From NCBI GenBank assembly GCA_030145205.1, contig JAQYVZ010000014.1, forward strand, positions 1-64,000: a stretch of 64,000 bases of DNA, read 5' to 3'. Source of the stretch: Desulfuromonadales bacterium. Its GTDB lineage: Bacteria > Desulfobacterota > Desulfuromonadia > Desulfuromonadales > BM103. Within the stretch, counting starts at the first letter, position 1, and each line of letters begins with the position of its first letter. Below are positions 45,385-54,461 of this stretch, one piece after another. A program made the position numbers and the translations under genes. Below the pieces are notes generated by a model that was not told the DNA's origin, searched no databases, and saw only the letters and a list, made by a program, of their open reading frames with translations.

Positions 45385-46506
45385 CTATTCTATGCGGACA
45401 AAGGCACCATTTTCGACTCTGGCCAGGAAGATTTGCGGGTTGCGCAGGTCGCCAAAGCGGTCGAAGGAGAGCGGTGTATGCAGGCCGGGGTAGGCGTCGA
45501 GGGCCAGCAACTGTTGCTTCAAGTCGTGCTCTTGGGGAGTTTGAGCCAAAGTGGCGAGAAGCATGCGGGTGGCGTCGTAGGCATGTACGGCTGGAAAGTT
45601 AGGTTGTTTTTGAAAACGTTGCTGGTAGTCATGTTGAAAGGTTGTAAACCGGGCCTTCTCTGAGGAGAGGTCCGCACTTTGCAGCAGGACGAGCCCCTCT
45701 ACGGACTGACCGCCGAAACGGAACAGTTCGTCCGAATAGGACCAGCCGGTGGCGAAGCGCTCGATTGAGACCTGTTGCTTGGCAAAGTGCTGGCAGAGCA
45801 GCGCCGTGTCCAGAGCGTTGGCCAACAGCAGGACCCCATCAGGGGCGGTCGCCGCTGTCCGCGTGACGAGCTTCGAAAAGAGAGTGTCCTGAGTCAGTTC
45901 AAACGGCAGGGTGGCGACGATCTCGCCCCCCATGTTTTCAAAGTGTCCCCGGAAGATGTTAAGCCAGTCTTCTGTATAGGCGCGGTTGGCTGTGTCGTAG
46001 ATGACGGCCATGCGCCGGACCGTGTTCTCCTTCGCCAGACGGACGGCCAGCAGTTCTGCCGCTTGGGCGTTGGAATAGTAGGTGCGGAAAAAGTAGTCAT
46101 CCAGTCCGGACAGCAGATTGGTGCTGACGGTAGGGGCAATCATCGGAACCCTGGCCTGCCGGCTGATTGGTTCCACGGCGAGGGCCATCTGACTGGTCAT
46201 TGGTCCGATAAGAGCAACCACACCTTTGTCGATCAGGTCACGGGTCACCGCCTGGGCCGTGTCCTGGTCCATGCGGTTGTCACGTACCAGCGCCTCAACC
46301 CGTCTGCCTTGCAGGCCGCCTTCGGCGTTGATCTGTTCAATCGCCAACAGGAAGCCGTTACGACCCTCCGTACCAAGGCCCGCCGCCCTGCCGGTCAATA
46401 CAGCGTTGAAACCGATTTTGAGCGGAGGCTGCTCCTGGCAGCTTATCAGCAGGCAGATGAGGCAGGTCAGGACGGAGAGCAAACCTATCTGGGATAAAAT
46501 GCGCAT
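45385..46506 (-). CDS. ABC-type branched-chain amino-acid-like substrate-binding lipoprotein
   Basis: The 373-residue product has a lipoprotein signal with lipobox LISC (Cys23). A type I periplasmic binding fold follows: KIGFNAVLTGRAAGLGTEGRNGFLLAIEQINAEGGL, and VVALIGPMTSQMALAVEP. This is the LivJ-like family (Peripla_BP_6). No permease or ATPase gene is nearby, so it may serve a distant transporter or a sensor. It has no Shine-Dalgarno; TATACT on the minus strand lies only 6 bases before the ATG. It follows the pabB-pabC fusion gene by 47 bases. Confidence 0.88.
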   Translation of the reverse strand: MRILSQIGLLSVLTCLICLLISCQEQPPLKIGFNAVLTGRAAGLGTEGRNGFLLAIEQINAEGGLQGRRVEALVRDNRMDQDTAQAVTRDLIDKGVVALIGPMTSQMALAVEPISRQARVPMIAPTVSTNLLSGLDDYFFRTYYSNAQAAELLAVRLAKENTVRRMAVIYDTANRAYTEDWLNIFRGHFENMGGEIVATLPFELTQDTLFSKLVTRTAATAPDGVLLLANALDTALLCQHFAKQQVSIERFATGWSYSDELFRFGGQSVEGLVLLQSADLSSEKARFTTFQHDYQQRFQKQPNFPAVHAYDATRMLLATLAQTPQEHDLKQQLLALDAYPGLHTPLSFDRFGDLRNPQIFLARVENGAFVRIE

Positions 46507-46553
46507 GGAACAAGTATAACGGATTAAATTACGAAATGCACTTGCCGGATGCG

Positions 46554-48296
46554 TTATGTTTCATCTCTTTGGAATGTGGCCTCCCGCCAGCCACGCAGGG
46601 CGTTGATCAGGAAGAGCCGTCGGCAGCGCTGTAGGTCGGTCACGGTGACAACCTGCTCGCGTAGTTTGCCGGCGGTCAGGAGATGTTCCCGAAAGGTCCC
46701 CGGCAGGAGACCGCAGCGCGTCGGGGGCGTCACCAGAGACCCATCCAGATCGAGCACGAGGTTGGCGATGGTAGTCTCCGTGATTTCTCCGGATGGCGTC
46801 CAAAGGATGACGTCGTCGCAGTCAGGTCGGTCGGCGCGGGCGCGCTCGTAAATGGAGCGCATGGTGGTTTTGTGATACAGAAACGGGTCAGTGGGGTCGA
46901 TCGGCGTGGACGCCAGGCGCAGATGCACAGGACTGTCATCTGGCGAAGCGTCAAAGGGCGTTGCTTCGGGTTCGATCCGGCCATCCTCTGTAAGCCGCAG
47001 GCGGACTCGGTACGGCTGCACCGCGAAGCTGTCGGCCAACTGCTGCAGCGCAGTGGCAAGCTGATGCCGGTGACAGGGAAAATCGAAGTAGCCGGCAGAT
47101 GCAACCAGACGGTCCAGATGCTCATCGAGTAGCCAATACCCGTCCTCCGGGCGCCACAACAGGGTCTCGAACAGGGCAAACTCAGGCATGTGATGGGTCA
47201 GGACCCGGGCTTTTTGCAGACACTCACGATACTCATCTCCGGGTGAGGAATCCCAGGTGATGCCGGCGCCCACGCCGTAGCTGGCGGTCTGCCTGAAGCG
47301 ATCGATCAAGGCTGTACGGATGGCGACGTTGAACTGAGCCTTGCCCTGCGGAGCCAGGTAGCCGAGACATCCCGTATAGACCCCGCGCGGGTGCTGCTCA
47401 AGCTGTTTGATAATCTCCATGGTTTTTAATTTGGGGGCGCCGGTGATAGAAGCGCACGGGAACAGGGCCGCCATGATCTCTGCCAGAGACGCAGAGGTTT
47501 CTGCTGTAACCGTTGAGGTCATCTGCCAGACCGTGGGGTATTTTTCCAGAGCACACAGCCCGGAGGTGGTGACTGTTCCGGGCTCTGCCAGACGACCGAG
47601 GTCATTGCGCACCATGTCAAGAATCATGATGTTTTCGGCGCGATCTTTGGCCGAGTTGCGGAGCTGTTCGGCGCGTTGCTGATCGTCACGGCTGGTCAGC
47701 CCGCGGGCAAGTGTCCCCTTCATGGGACGCATCACCAGCTGCCGGCCCTTCTTTTTGAAAAACAGCTCCGGGGAGACCGAGCAAACAATCTGCTCCCCCA
47801 GGTCAAAATATGCAGCATACCCGGCTCTATGGCCCTGCACGAGGTTGGCGAAAAAATCCTGCGCGGAGCCCGAGAAATGGGTTGTCAGGGGGAAGGTCAG
47901 GTTGACCTGGTAGGTTTCGCCGGCTGCAATTGCGGCGTGAATTCGGGTAACGGCCCGGGTAAAGGCGTCTTCTGTCCAGGAGGGTTGCCATGCGAGCGGT
48001 TTCGGCTCGGCTGATGTTGTCGGGACAGGCACCTGGACGGGCGGATCAAACAGGCCGAACCAGGCCAATGGCAGATCGCCGGGCGGGAAGACATGGCAGG
48101 CCGGGTCAAAGGCCGCTGCAGCTTCGTAGGTGAGGAAGCCGGCTGCGTACAGACCTTCTTCCTCCACGCGGGTTTCAACCTGCCGCAGGACAGCCGGGAC
48201 GTCATCCGGCGAGGCGGCAGAGATTAGCTCACGGGGCGAATGGAAATGCAACCATTGCTGTTGGTCAGCATCGTGCAACAGGACTTCAGGAGACAT
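46554..48296 (-). CDS. pabB: aminodeoxychorismate synthase I / aminodeoxychorismate lyase fusion (PabB-PabC)
   Basis: The 580-residue product joins two enzymes of p-aminobenzoate synthesis for folate. Residues 1-370 are a chorismate-binding domain with SVSPELFF, RPMKGTLARG (the PabB active-site lysine) and the C-terminal SYGVGAGITWDS. Residues 375-580 are a class IV PLP aminotransferase domain with the PLP lysine in FLYHKTTMR. Such PabB-PabC fusions are known in several groups. No strong ribosome-binding site precedes the ATG 48296. It follows the tautomerase gene on the same strand by 28 bases. Confidence 0.92.
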   Translation of the reverse strand: MSPEVLLHDADQQQWLHFHSPRELISAASPDDVPAVLRQVETRVEEEGLYAAGFLTYEAAAAFDPACHVFPPGDLPLAWFGLFDPPVQVPVPTTSAEPKPLAWQPSWTEDAFTRAVTRIHAAIAAGETYQVNLTFPLTTHFSGSAQDFFANLVQGHRAGYAAYFDLGEQIVCSVSPELFFKKKGRQLVMRPMKGTLARGLTSRDDQQRAEQLRNSAKDRAENIMILDMVRNDLGRLAEPGTVTTSGLCALEKYPTVWQMTSTVTAETSASLAEIMAALFPCASITGAPKLKTMEIIKQLEQHPRGVYTGCLGYLAPQGKAQFNVAIRTALIDRFRQTASYGVGAGITWDSSPGDEYRECLQKARVLTHHMPEFALFETLLWRPEDGYWLLDEHLDRLVASAGYFDFPCHRHQLATALQQLADSFAVQPYRVRLRLTEDGRIEPEATPFDASPDDSPVHLRLASTPIDPTDPFLYHKTTMRSIYERARADRPDCDDVILWTPSGEITETTIANLVLDLDGSLVTPPTRCGLLPGTFREHLLTAGKLREQVVTVTDLQRCRRLFLINALRGWREATFQRDET

Positions 48297-48324
48297 GACT
48301 GGCCGGCCGCTTGGTGTGAATGGC

Positions 48325-48528
48325 TTATTGCCCTTTTTGTCGCCGGACTGTCACGCTTTCACCGCCGATCCCCCAGTTATCCGTATCCACCTCTTCAATA
48401 ACCACGACGGTCGTCGCCGGGTTTTTGCCGAGCTCTGTTTGCAGCAGAGAGGTGACTCCCGCGATCAGGCGGGCCTTCTGTTCGCTGGTGGCGCCTTCGC
48501 GCGTGATTTTGATGTTGACGTAGGGCAT
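48325..48528 (-). CDS. 4-oxalocrotonate tautomerase family protein
   Basis: The 67-residue product starts PYVNIKITREGATSEQKARLI after the initiator methionine, so the catalytic Pro1 is present. Its length is typical of small 4-OT proteins. The substrate is unknown. The strong GAGGAG site 6 bases before ATG 48528 decides the start; the frame is open far upstream through the HIT gene in a shadow frame. It lies between the HIT gene and pabB-pabC, 16 bases after the former. Confidence 0.92.
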   Translation of the reverse strand: MPYVNIKITREGATSEQKARLIAGVTSLLQTELGKNPATTVVVIEEVDTDNWGIGGESVTVRRQKGQ

Positions 48529-48544
48529 GGTGTTCTCCTCGGAG

Positions 48545-48985
48545 TCAGCCGCTCCGGAAACGTTCAGCTGGAATGAAGTCGATGAGCAGGGCCAGCAACG
48601 GCCGGCAAAGCTCTTGCAGACGATCTGTGGCATAAGGGACCGGGGAGCTCTTGCCCCAGACCGGTGCTGGCCAGCAGGGATCATCCTGGTAGCGGACGAT
48701 GTGATGCAGGTGCAGTTGTGGTACGAGGTTGCCCAAGGCTGCGACGTTGAGCTTGTCGGCCTTGAAAACCTTCTCCAGCTGTTGACCAAGCTGTGAGGAC
48801 TCCCTGAGCAGCTGATGCTGATCCGCCTCGGTTAATTCATGGATCTCCCGGATCGCCGCCCGCCGGGGCACCAGGATGAACCAGGGATAGGTCACATCGT
48901 TCATCACCAGGAGCCGGCAGAGGGGGAAGTCGCCGAGCAGATGCGTATCTGCAGAGAGTCTGGAGTGTAGGGAAAAATCAGTCAT
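48545..48985 (-). CDS. HIT domain protein with variant histidine triad
   Basis: The 146-residue product has the HIT fold: CRLLVMNDVTYPWFILVPRR, then NLVPQLHLHHIVR. The triad reads Gln90-x-His92-x-His94-His95, so the first histidine is glutamine while the nucleophile position His92 is kept. The family hydrolyses or transfers nucleotides. The start ATG 48985 has only a weak site, CGGAT. It starts 4 bases after the stop of the membrane-protein gene upstream. Confidence 0.85.
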   Translation of the reverse strand: MTDFSLHSRLSADTHLLGDFPLCRLLVMNDVTYPWFILVPRRAAIREIHELTEADQHQLLRESSQLGQQLEKVFKADKLNVAALGNLVPQLHLHHIVRYQDDPCWPAPVWGKSSPVPYATDRLQELCRPLLALLIDFIPAERFRSG

Positions 48986-48989
48986 ATCG

Positions 48990-49553
48990 CTATCCGAGCA
49001 GAGTGACGGCCAACATCGGCACCAGCAGGGAAAAGTTGACGGAGACCAGGCCGTTGATCAGGAGCGACAGGAAAAACTGCGGTTTGGCTGGAAGAACCTC
49101 TTCAGCAGTGCAGGTGTCCACAAATCCGACCGGAATCGGAAAACCGCAAAAAACCCGCTGTGCATTTCCCAGGTACAGATGCATGTTGAATTTCAGCCCG
49201 AGATAGAACCCGAACGCAATGGTCATCAGGACGAAGATGATCAGAAATGTCTTATAGGCACTGTTAGTCTGGTACAGCAACATGCCCCCTTTGGCGTTGA
49301 GCCAAAGCCCACCCAGAGTCAGCAGCAGGGTCAAAATCCGGAACATGTTCGTGACGGAACAGCTGCGCGGTGTTTTGTGCGTGCTGCGCCGGGCGATCTC
49401 CCGCTCAACCCTGTCCTCGGGAATGCCGCGTTCTTTCAGGAGTTCACCGACATTTTCGGCATGTTTGTCTGGAGCTGACGCCAGCAGATCATACAGGCTG
49501 CTGGTCGACAAGGCTCGCAAGTGATACAGGGGTTGGGATTGCGTACTCGACAT
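48990..49553 (-). CDS. membrane protein of unknown function
   Basis: The 187-residue product has a soluble N-terminal part (residues 1-65) with a short helical motif NVGELLKERGIPEDRVEREI. Three membrane helices follow, at about 70-90, 98-120 and 160-185, with two cysteines in the loop between the last two. I do not recognise the family. An AAAGAG site lies about 10 bases before the ATG. It precedes the HIT gene and may share its transcript. Confidence 0.7.
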   Translation of the reverse strand: MSSTQSQPLYHLRALSTSSLYDLLASAPDKHAENVGELLKERGIPEDRVEREIARRSTHKTPRSCSVTNMFRILTLLLTLGGLWLNAKGGMLLYQTNSAYKTFLIIFVLMTIAFGFYLGLKFNMHLYLGNAQRVFCGFPIPVGFVDTCTAEEVLPAKPQFFLSLLINGLVSVNFSLLVPMLAVTLLG

Positions 49554-49673
49554 GTGGTTCAGGCTCTTTCGCTATGGGCGGGTCTGCGCTACCGCAAGTA
49601 TGGTTTCATCCTAGCGTCATTCACGTGAAATTTCACCCGAAAAATGAGGGTTTGAGCGGTGTCTCTGCCGCGG

Positions 49674-51494
49674 TCAACGGCGTCTGCGGGTGGTGCGACG
49701 TTGGCCGGTCGGCCCCTTTGGTGGTGCGTCCAGCAGCTCTGTGCGAGCGTCTTGTCGGCCTGCCAGACGGAGGGCTTCATCGACCAGCTTGCGATTGGCG
49801 GGCAGATGCCAGAGCAGCAACGCCTTCTGCAGTTTTCGCTCATGCTCCGATTTCGGAACTGTGATCGGTGCACCGCTGAACGGATCACTGCCGGTGTAGT
49901 AGAGACAGGTCGACAGGCTCCCCGGCGTCGGTGTGAAGTCCTGCACTTGTTCGACTTTCAGACGGTGACGTTTGAGGAAAAGGGCGGTTTCGACCATGTC
50001 GGCCAGGGTCGTGCCGGGGTGGCCGCTGATCAGATAGGGCACTACTGCCTGGCGTCGCCCTAGGGCCTGACTGCGTTGCCGGAAATGTTCAAGGAAAAAG
50101 GCGAATTGATCCGGCCCCGGTTTATGCATGACGCGCGTGACTGTTTCGCAGGCGGCTTCGGGAGCGACCTTGAGCAGCCCGCCGACATGGTGGGCCAGCA
50201 GCTCATCAAAGTAGGTCGGTTGCTTCGGCAGCAGGTCGTAGCGGATGCCGGAGGCGATAAACAGGTGCTTGACGGCCGGGTTGTCGTGTATGGCGTGCAG
50301 CAGCTTGACCGCGAGACGATCAGACTGCACCAGGTGGCGGCAGGGCTTCGGATAGAGACAGCTACTGCGCCGGCAGGCCTGCTCTGACTGCGGGTCGCCA
50401 CAATGCAGACCGTACATGTTGGCGGTTGGGCCGCCGACGTCGCTGATCGTACCACGAAACTCCGGGTGCCGGGTCAGCCGGTCAACCTCGGCGGTAATCG
50501 AAGCGATCGAACGGGATTGAATGGTTTTCCCCTGGTGATGGGCGATAGCGCAGAAGGCACAGCCGCCAAAACAGCCACGGTGACTAGTGATCGAGAACTT
50601 GATCTGGTCGTAGGCTGGAATTCTGTCTGTATAGTCCGGGTGCGGCTGCTTCTGGAACGGCAAGGCATAGATGCGATCGAGCTCTTCCGGTCGCAGTGGC
50701 AGCGCCGGAGGCTGTACAAGCACCCAGCGGTTGCCATGCTGCTGGGCCAGCGGGCGGCCATGAAAAGGGTTGGTGTGTTCGCTGGTCAAACGGAAGGCCG
50801 TATTGTAGGCGGAAAGGTCTTTGGCGACTTCGTCGAAGGAGGGTAGCTGGACCGCGGTTTCAGGGCAGCTGTCGACGAGTACCGCGCTGCCGCGCAGATC
50901 CCGGATCGTTTCAATTGCTTCGCCGTCGGCCAATCGTTTGGCTACTGCAGTCAAGGCGGTTTCGGCCATACCATACAACAGCAGGTCGGCTTTGCTGTCG
51001 ACCAGCACGGAACGGCGGACCTTGTTGTCCCAGTAATCGTAGTGGGCCAACCGGCGCAGGCTGGCCTCGATGCCGCCAATAACTGTCGGCAAGCCTTTAA
51101 ACGCGCCCTTGATGGCAGCCGTATAGGCGATGACTGCCCGATTCGGTCGGGCCCCGGCCTGCCCGCCCGGAGTATAGGCATCATCGCGACGGATTTTTTT
51201 TGCCGCCGTGTAGTGATTGACCATCGAGTCCATTGCGCCGGCGGAAATCGCCGCACACAGCCGCGGTCGGCCCATGATCCGCAAGGCATCGAGGTCTCGC
51301 CAGTCCGGCTGGGCCAGGATCCCTACCCGGAAGCCTGCCGCCTCGAGCAGGCGTGCCAGCAGCGGCGTACCGAATGACGGGTGATCGACATAGGCGTCGC
51401 CGGTGACAAACAGGATATCGAGTTCGTCCCAACCACGGGCGGTCATCCCGGCACGGTCAGTGGGGAGGAAAGTGTTGCGAGCACTCTTTTTCAA
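49674..51494 (-). CDS. YgiQ family radical SAM protein
   Basis: The 606-residue product is a large radical SAM protein of the YgiQ (UPF0313) type. The N-terminal part [29 protein letters not shown] is a B12-like binding fold, and the SAM cluster motif is [12 protein letters not shown] near residue 315. The reaction is unknown. The start is uncertain: TTG 51494 gives the family-like N-terminus, and the next ATG (51446) would drop 16 residues. No clear Shine-Dalgarno is seen at either. The C-terminus is very basic ([11 protein letters not shown]). Confidence 0.88.
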   Translation of the reverse strand: MKKSARNTFLPTDRAGMTARGWDELDILFVTGDAYVDHPSFGTPLLARLLEAAGFRVGILAQPDWRDLDALRIMGRPRLCAAISAGAMDSMVNHYTAAKKIRRDDAYTPGGQAGARPNRAVIAYTAAIKGAFKGLPTVIGGIEASLRRLAHYDYWDNKVRRSVLVDSKADLLLYGMAETALTAVAKRLADGEAIETIRDLRGSAVLVDSCPETAVQLPSFDEVAKDLSAYNTAFRLTSEHTNPFHGRPLAQQHGNRWVLVQPPALPLRPEELDRIYALPFQKQPHPDYTDRIPAYDQIKFSITSHRGCFGGCAFCAIAHHQGKTIQSRSIASITAEVDRLTRHPEFRGTISDVGGPTANMYGLHCGDPQSEQACRRSSCLYPKPCRHLVQSDRLAVKLLHAIHDNPAVKHLFIASGIRYDLLPKQPTYFDELLAHHVGGLLKVAPEAACETVTRVMHKPGPDQFAFFLEHFRQRSQALGRRQAVVPYLISGHPGTTLADMVETALFLKRHRLKVEQVQDFTPTPGSLSTCLYYTGSDPFSGAPITVPKSEHERKLQKALLLWHLPANRKLVDEALRLAGRQDARTELLDAPPKGPTGQRRTTRRRR

Positions 51495-51811
51495 AACGGC
51501 ACGTCCATCTTTCTGTTTGTCAGGGTCTTCGACCGGGTGTGGAAATCTGCCCGTCTTGTCATGACTCTACTGTCTGCATTGTCCAGCATTGTTGCTGCTG
51601 ATTGCAAGTTGCGTCAGCTTTTCTCTTTGGAGACCCATTTGGTTCTTCTACAAAGCGTGCTAGCCTGTTAATCCTCTGTGCACATTCTGAACCGTTGGAG
51701 GGGATATAGCAAACACGCGACCGACGCGCATCCTTTGCGTTTTTTTGGCAGATCTTCTGCTGCTGTTTGTTGTCATGGGAGGGTGCATTTCAAGAAAGGA
51801 ACATCTGTGTC
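51495..51811. other. intergenic gap
   Basis: About 317 bases between the radical SAM gene and the acyl-CoA synthetase gene. I see no gene. A small hairpin near 51725-51745 (ACGC/GCGT followed by seven T on the plus strand) is too weak to call a terminator. Confidence 0.5.
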
Positions 51812-53527
51812 TTAGTCGGCAGCGTCTTTATTTTTTTGCATGGACTGCAAGACCAATTCGCGCATTCGGAATTTCTGCACCTTGCCGCTGACGGTCAGGG
51901 GGAACTCTTCGACGATGCAAATCAGTTTTGGAATTTTAAAATGGGCGATCCGGTTTCGGCAATAGTCTGTGATTTCCGTGCCAGTGGCAGACTGCCCAGC
52001 CTGTAGTTTAATCCACGCCACGATCTCTTCGCCGAACACCTCATCCGGAATACCGAAAACGGCGACTTCCGCGACCTTGGGGTGCGTGAGGAGAAACTGC
52101 TCAATCTGCCAGGGGGAAATGTTTTCGCCGCCGCGAATGATGATCTCTTTGCGGCGTCCTTCGATGCGCACATAGCCGTTTTCATCCATGCTGCCGAGGT
52201 CCCCGGAGTGCAGCCAGCCGTCAGTGTCAATGGCCTGCCGGGTCGCTTCGGCATCGCCGTAATATCCCTTGGCGACGTGGTAGCCGCGGAAACAGATTTC
52301 GCCGATCGTGCCGAGCGGGACGGTCACACCATCGTCAGGGTTGATGATCTTGACCTCCTGGTGCGGAAGATTCCGGCCGACTGTTGTCAGACGGATCGAC
52401 AGGGGATCGTTGCGTGCAGTCAGGTGGGTCAGAGGCGAGGCTTCCGTCATGCCGTAGCCGATCAGGATTTCCGGACAAGGCATCTCCTCCATGACCCGTT
52501 GCACGAGGGCTGGCGGGCAGGGGGCTCCGGCCATAATGCCGGTACGCAGGCTCGATAGGTCGAACGTGTCGAATCGGGGGTGATCCAGTTCGGCCAGAAA
52601 CATGGTGGGGACGCCGTAAATGGCGGTGCAACGCTCCGTTTCAATCGCCTGCAGGACCTCCAGGGCATTGAAATACTCGCCAGGCAGGACCATGCAGCTG
52701 CCTGTGGCCAGACTGAGCAGGCTGGCGAGAACCATGCCGAAGCAGTGGTAAAAGGGTACGGGCACACAGAGACGGTCCTGCTCACTGAAATGCATGCCCC
52801 GGGCTGCGAACAGGGCATTGTTGAGCAGATTGTGGTGGGATAACTCAGCGGTTTTGGGCAGGCCGAGGGAGCCGGAGGTGTACAACAATCCGACGCTGTC
52901 ATCCCGGTCCAGATTCCCGCACGCTGCGGCAAAATACATGTCAGAGATGTCTGTGGCAATGTCCAGGACATCGTTCCAGCATGTAAAGCCCGGCGCAGGG
53001 CGTTTGGTCGCGGCAGGGTCCGTCGGGTCAAACAGGATCACCCGTCGCAACAGCGGGAATTCACGACAGGCCAATACCTTGTTCTGTTCCTGGAGTTCCG
53101 GAACCAGTTCCTGCAGCATGCCAGCATAATCGCTGCTGCGGAACCTGGGAATCGCGAACAGTGCGTGGACTTCGGAGTGGCGGACGGCATGGGCCAGTTC
53201 GGTGCTCCGATACGCCGGGTTGATGCAAACCACCGCCGCTCCGATGCGGATGGTCGCCATCTGCACGACCAGCCACTCGATGTGATTTGTAGCCCAGAGA
53301 CCAATGCGGTCACCCTTGCCGAATCCCAGGCCGAGAAGGCCGCAGGCCAGCAGATCGACCTCCTCGGCCAGTTCCGCATAGCTCAAACATCGTCTCTGGT
53401 GAAGGGAGACCACCGCCGGCCGGTCCGGGAATCGTTGTGCGATTCCCGCAAAGTGCTCGGGAATGGTCAGCCCGGTAAGGGCGGTTGTCCCGCCGCGGTG
53501 GAAATAACTTTCTTTGAGTGCCGGCAT
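51812..53527 (-). CDS. AMP-forming acyl-CoA synthetase
   Basis: The 571-residue product is an ANL-superfamily ligase that joins an organic acid to CoA with ATP. The phosphate loop is YTSGSLGLPKTAELSHHN, the A5 motif GYGMTEAS, the hinge region GYVRIEGRRKEIIIRGGENI, and the catalytic lysine is in LTVSGKVQKFRMR. It resembles medium-chain or ACSF2-type enzymes more than acetyl-CoA synthetase. I start at ATG 53527 (MPALKESYF); the open frame runs on into the upstream oxidoreductase gene. It is the last gene of the 2-oxoacid operon and starts 16 bases after the beta-subunit stop. Confidence 0.9.
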   Translation of the reverse strand: MPALKESYFHRGGTTALTGLTIPEHFAGIAQRFPDRPAVVSLHQRRCLSYAELAEEVDLLACGLLGLGFGKGDRIGLWATNHIEWLVVQMATIRIGAAVVCINPAYRSTELAHAVRHSEVHALFAIPRFRSSDYAGMLQELVPELQEQNKVLACREFPLLRRVILFDPTDPAATKRPAPGFTCWNDVLDIATDISDMYFAAACGNLDRDDSVGLLYTSGSLGLPKTAELSHHNLLNNALFAARGMHFSEQDRLCVPVPFYHCFGMVLASLLSLATGSCMVLPGEYFNALEVLQAIETERCTAIYGVPTMFLAELDHPRFDTFDLSSLRTGIMAGAPCPPALVQRVMEEMPCPEILIGYGMTEASPLTHLTARNDPLSIRLTTVGRNLPHQEVKIINPDDGVTVPLGTIGEICFRGYHVAKGYYGDAEATRQAIDTDGWLHSGDLGSMDENGYVRIEGRRKEIIIRGGENISPWQIEQFLLTHPKVAEVAVFGIPDEVFGEEIVAWIKLQAGQSATGTEITDYCRNRIAHFKIPKLICIVEEFPLTVSGKVQKFRMRELVLQSMQKNKDAAD

Positions 53528-53543
53528 GATCAGGTCTTTGGTC

Positions 53544-54461
53544 TCACTCTTCCCACTCCCGCCAGTAGATGTCGACCCGCTCCTGGATCTCGTGGAGAGT
53601 CTGTTCATCCCGTTGCGGCTCAAACAGGTGAGCAAAGCGGTCTTGGGTCTTCAGATAAGTTTCGACCGGCAGGCGCTTACCAGGCGGTTTGGTATGCACG
53701 ATCTTTCCCTGCACGGCTTCCTTCAGCGGCCAGAGGCCGCATGCCACCGCCAGTTTGCCGACCTGTACGGTCTCCTGTGGGTCATATCCCCAGCCGGTGG
53801 GGCAGGGCGCCAGGGCAATCAGAAGACGTGGCCCTTTCAGGCGGCAAGCCTTTTCCACTTTGCGGGCAAGGTCGACCGGTTCAGCGCCAGCGACAGTCGC
53901 GACATAAGCCGGGCGATGGGCGGCCCAGATGGCGAACAGGTCCTTCTTGTCGCCGCTGAAGCCATGAACCGTCCGGCAGGTGGCGGTGCGGGCGCCGTGT
54001 GGTGTCGCTCCGGAGGACTGATGGCCGGTGTTGCCGTAGCCTTCGTTGTCATAACAGATATAAAGAAAGTCGAGGCCCCGCTCGATGGCGGCTGACGTGG
54101 CGGAGAGGCCCATACCATAGGCTGAGCCGTCCCCGGTAAGCACGACAGTCTGCAGATCTTCGTCAGTGCCGATGAGCTGTTTTTCGAGCAGTATGTCCAA
54201 GGCATCCCGCACGCCCTGGGCGCCGGCTGGCGCCGAGGCCATGGCTGTGTAGAGCCAGGATCCTCGAAAGGGTGTGTAGGGGTAGACCGACAACAAGGTC
54301 ATACAGCCGGCCGCGTTGATGAAGACGGTCTTCTCACCCAGAATGTCGTAAATTACCTGTAATGCTTCCAAGCCGCCGCAGCCGGCGCACATCGCCGTTC
54401 CGGCACCTAGGAGATGGTGAGTAGAGAGATCCTTGATACTGTGGAAATGGGTTTCGTTCAT
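53544..54461 (-). CDS. 2-oxoacid:ferredoxin oxidoreductase, beta (TPP) subunit
   Basis: The 305-residue product binds thiamine pyrophosphate: GDGSAYGMGLSATSAAIERG, followed by YDNEGYGNTG. Fe-S cysteines are Cys25 and Cys28 (CAGCGG), Cys53 (NAAGCM) and one in LAPCPTGW. It is the PorB/VorA-type catalytic subunit that decarboxylates a 2-oxoacid to an acyl-CoA and reduces ferredoxin. A GGAGGGAG site precedes ATG 54461, which overlaps the alpha-subunit stop by 4 bases. The acid specificity cannot be read from the sequence. Confidence 0.93.
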   Translation of the reverse strand: MNETHFHSIKDLSTHHLLGAGTAMCAGCGGLEALQVIYDILGEKTVFINAAGCMTLLSVYPYTPFRGSWLYTAMASAPAGAQGVRDALDILLEKQLIGTDEDLQTVVLTGDGSAYGMGLSATSAAIERGLDFLYICYDNEGYGNTGHQSSGATPHGARTATCRTVHGFSGDKKDLFAIWAAHRPAYVATVAGAEPVDLARKVEKACRLKGPRLLIALAPCPTGWGYDPQETVQVGKLAVACGLWPLKEAVQGKIVHTKPPGKRLPVETYLKTQDRFAHLFEPQRDEQTLHEIQERVDIYWREWEE

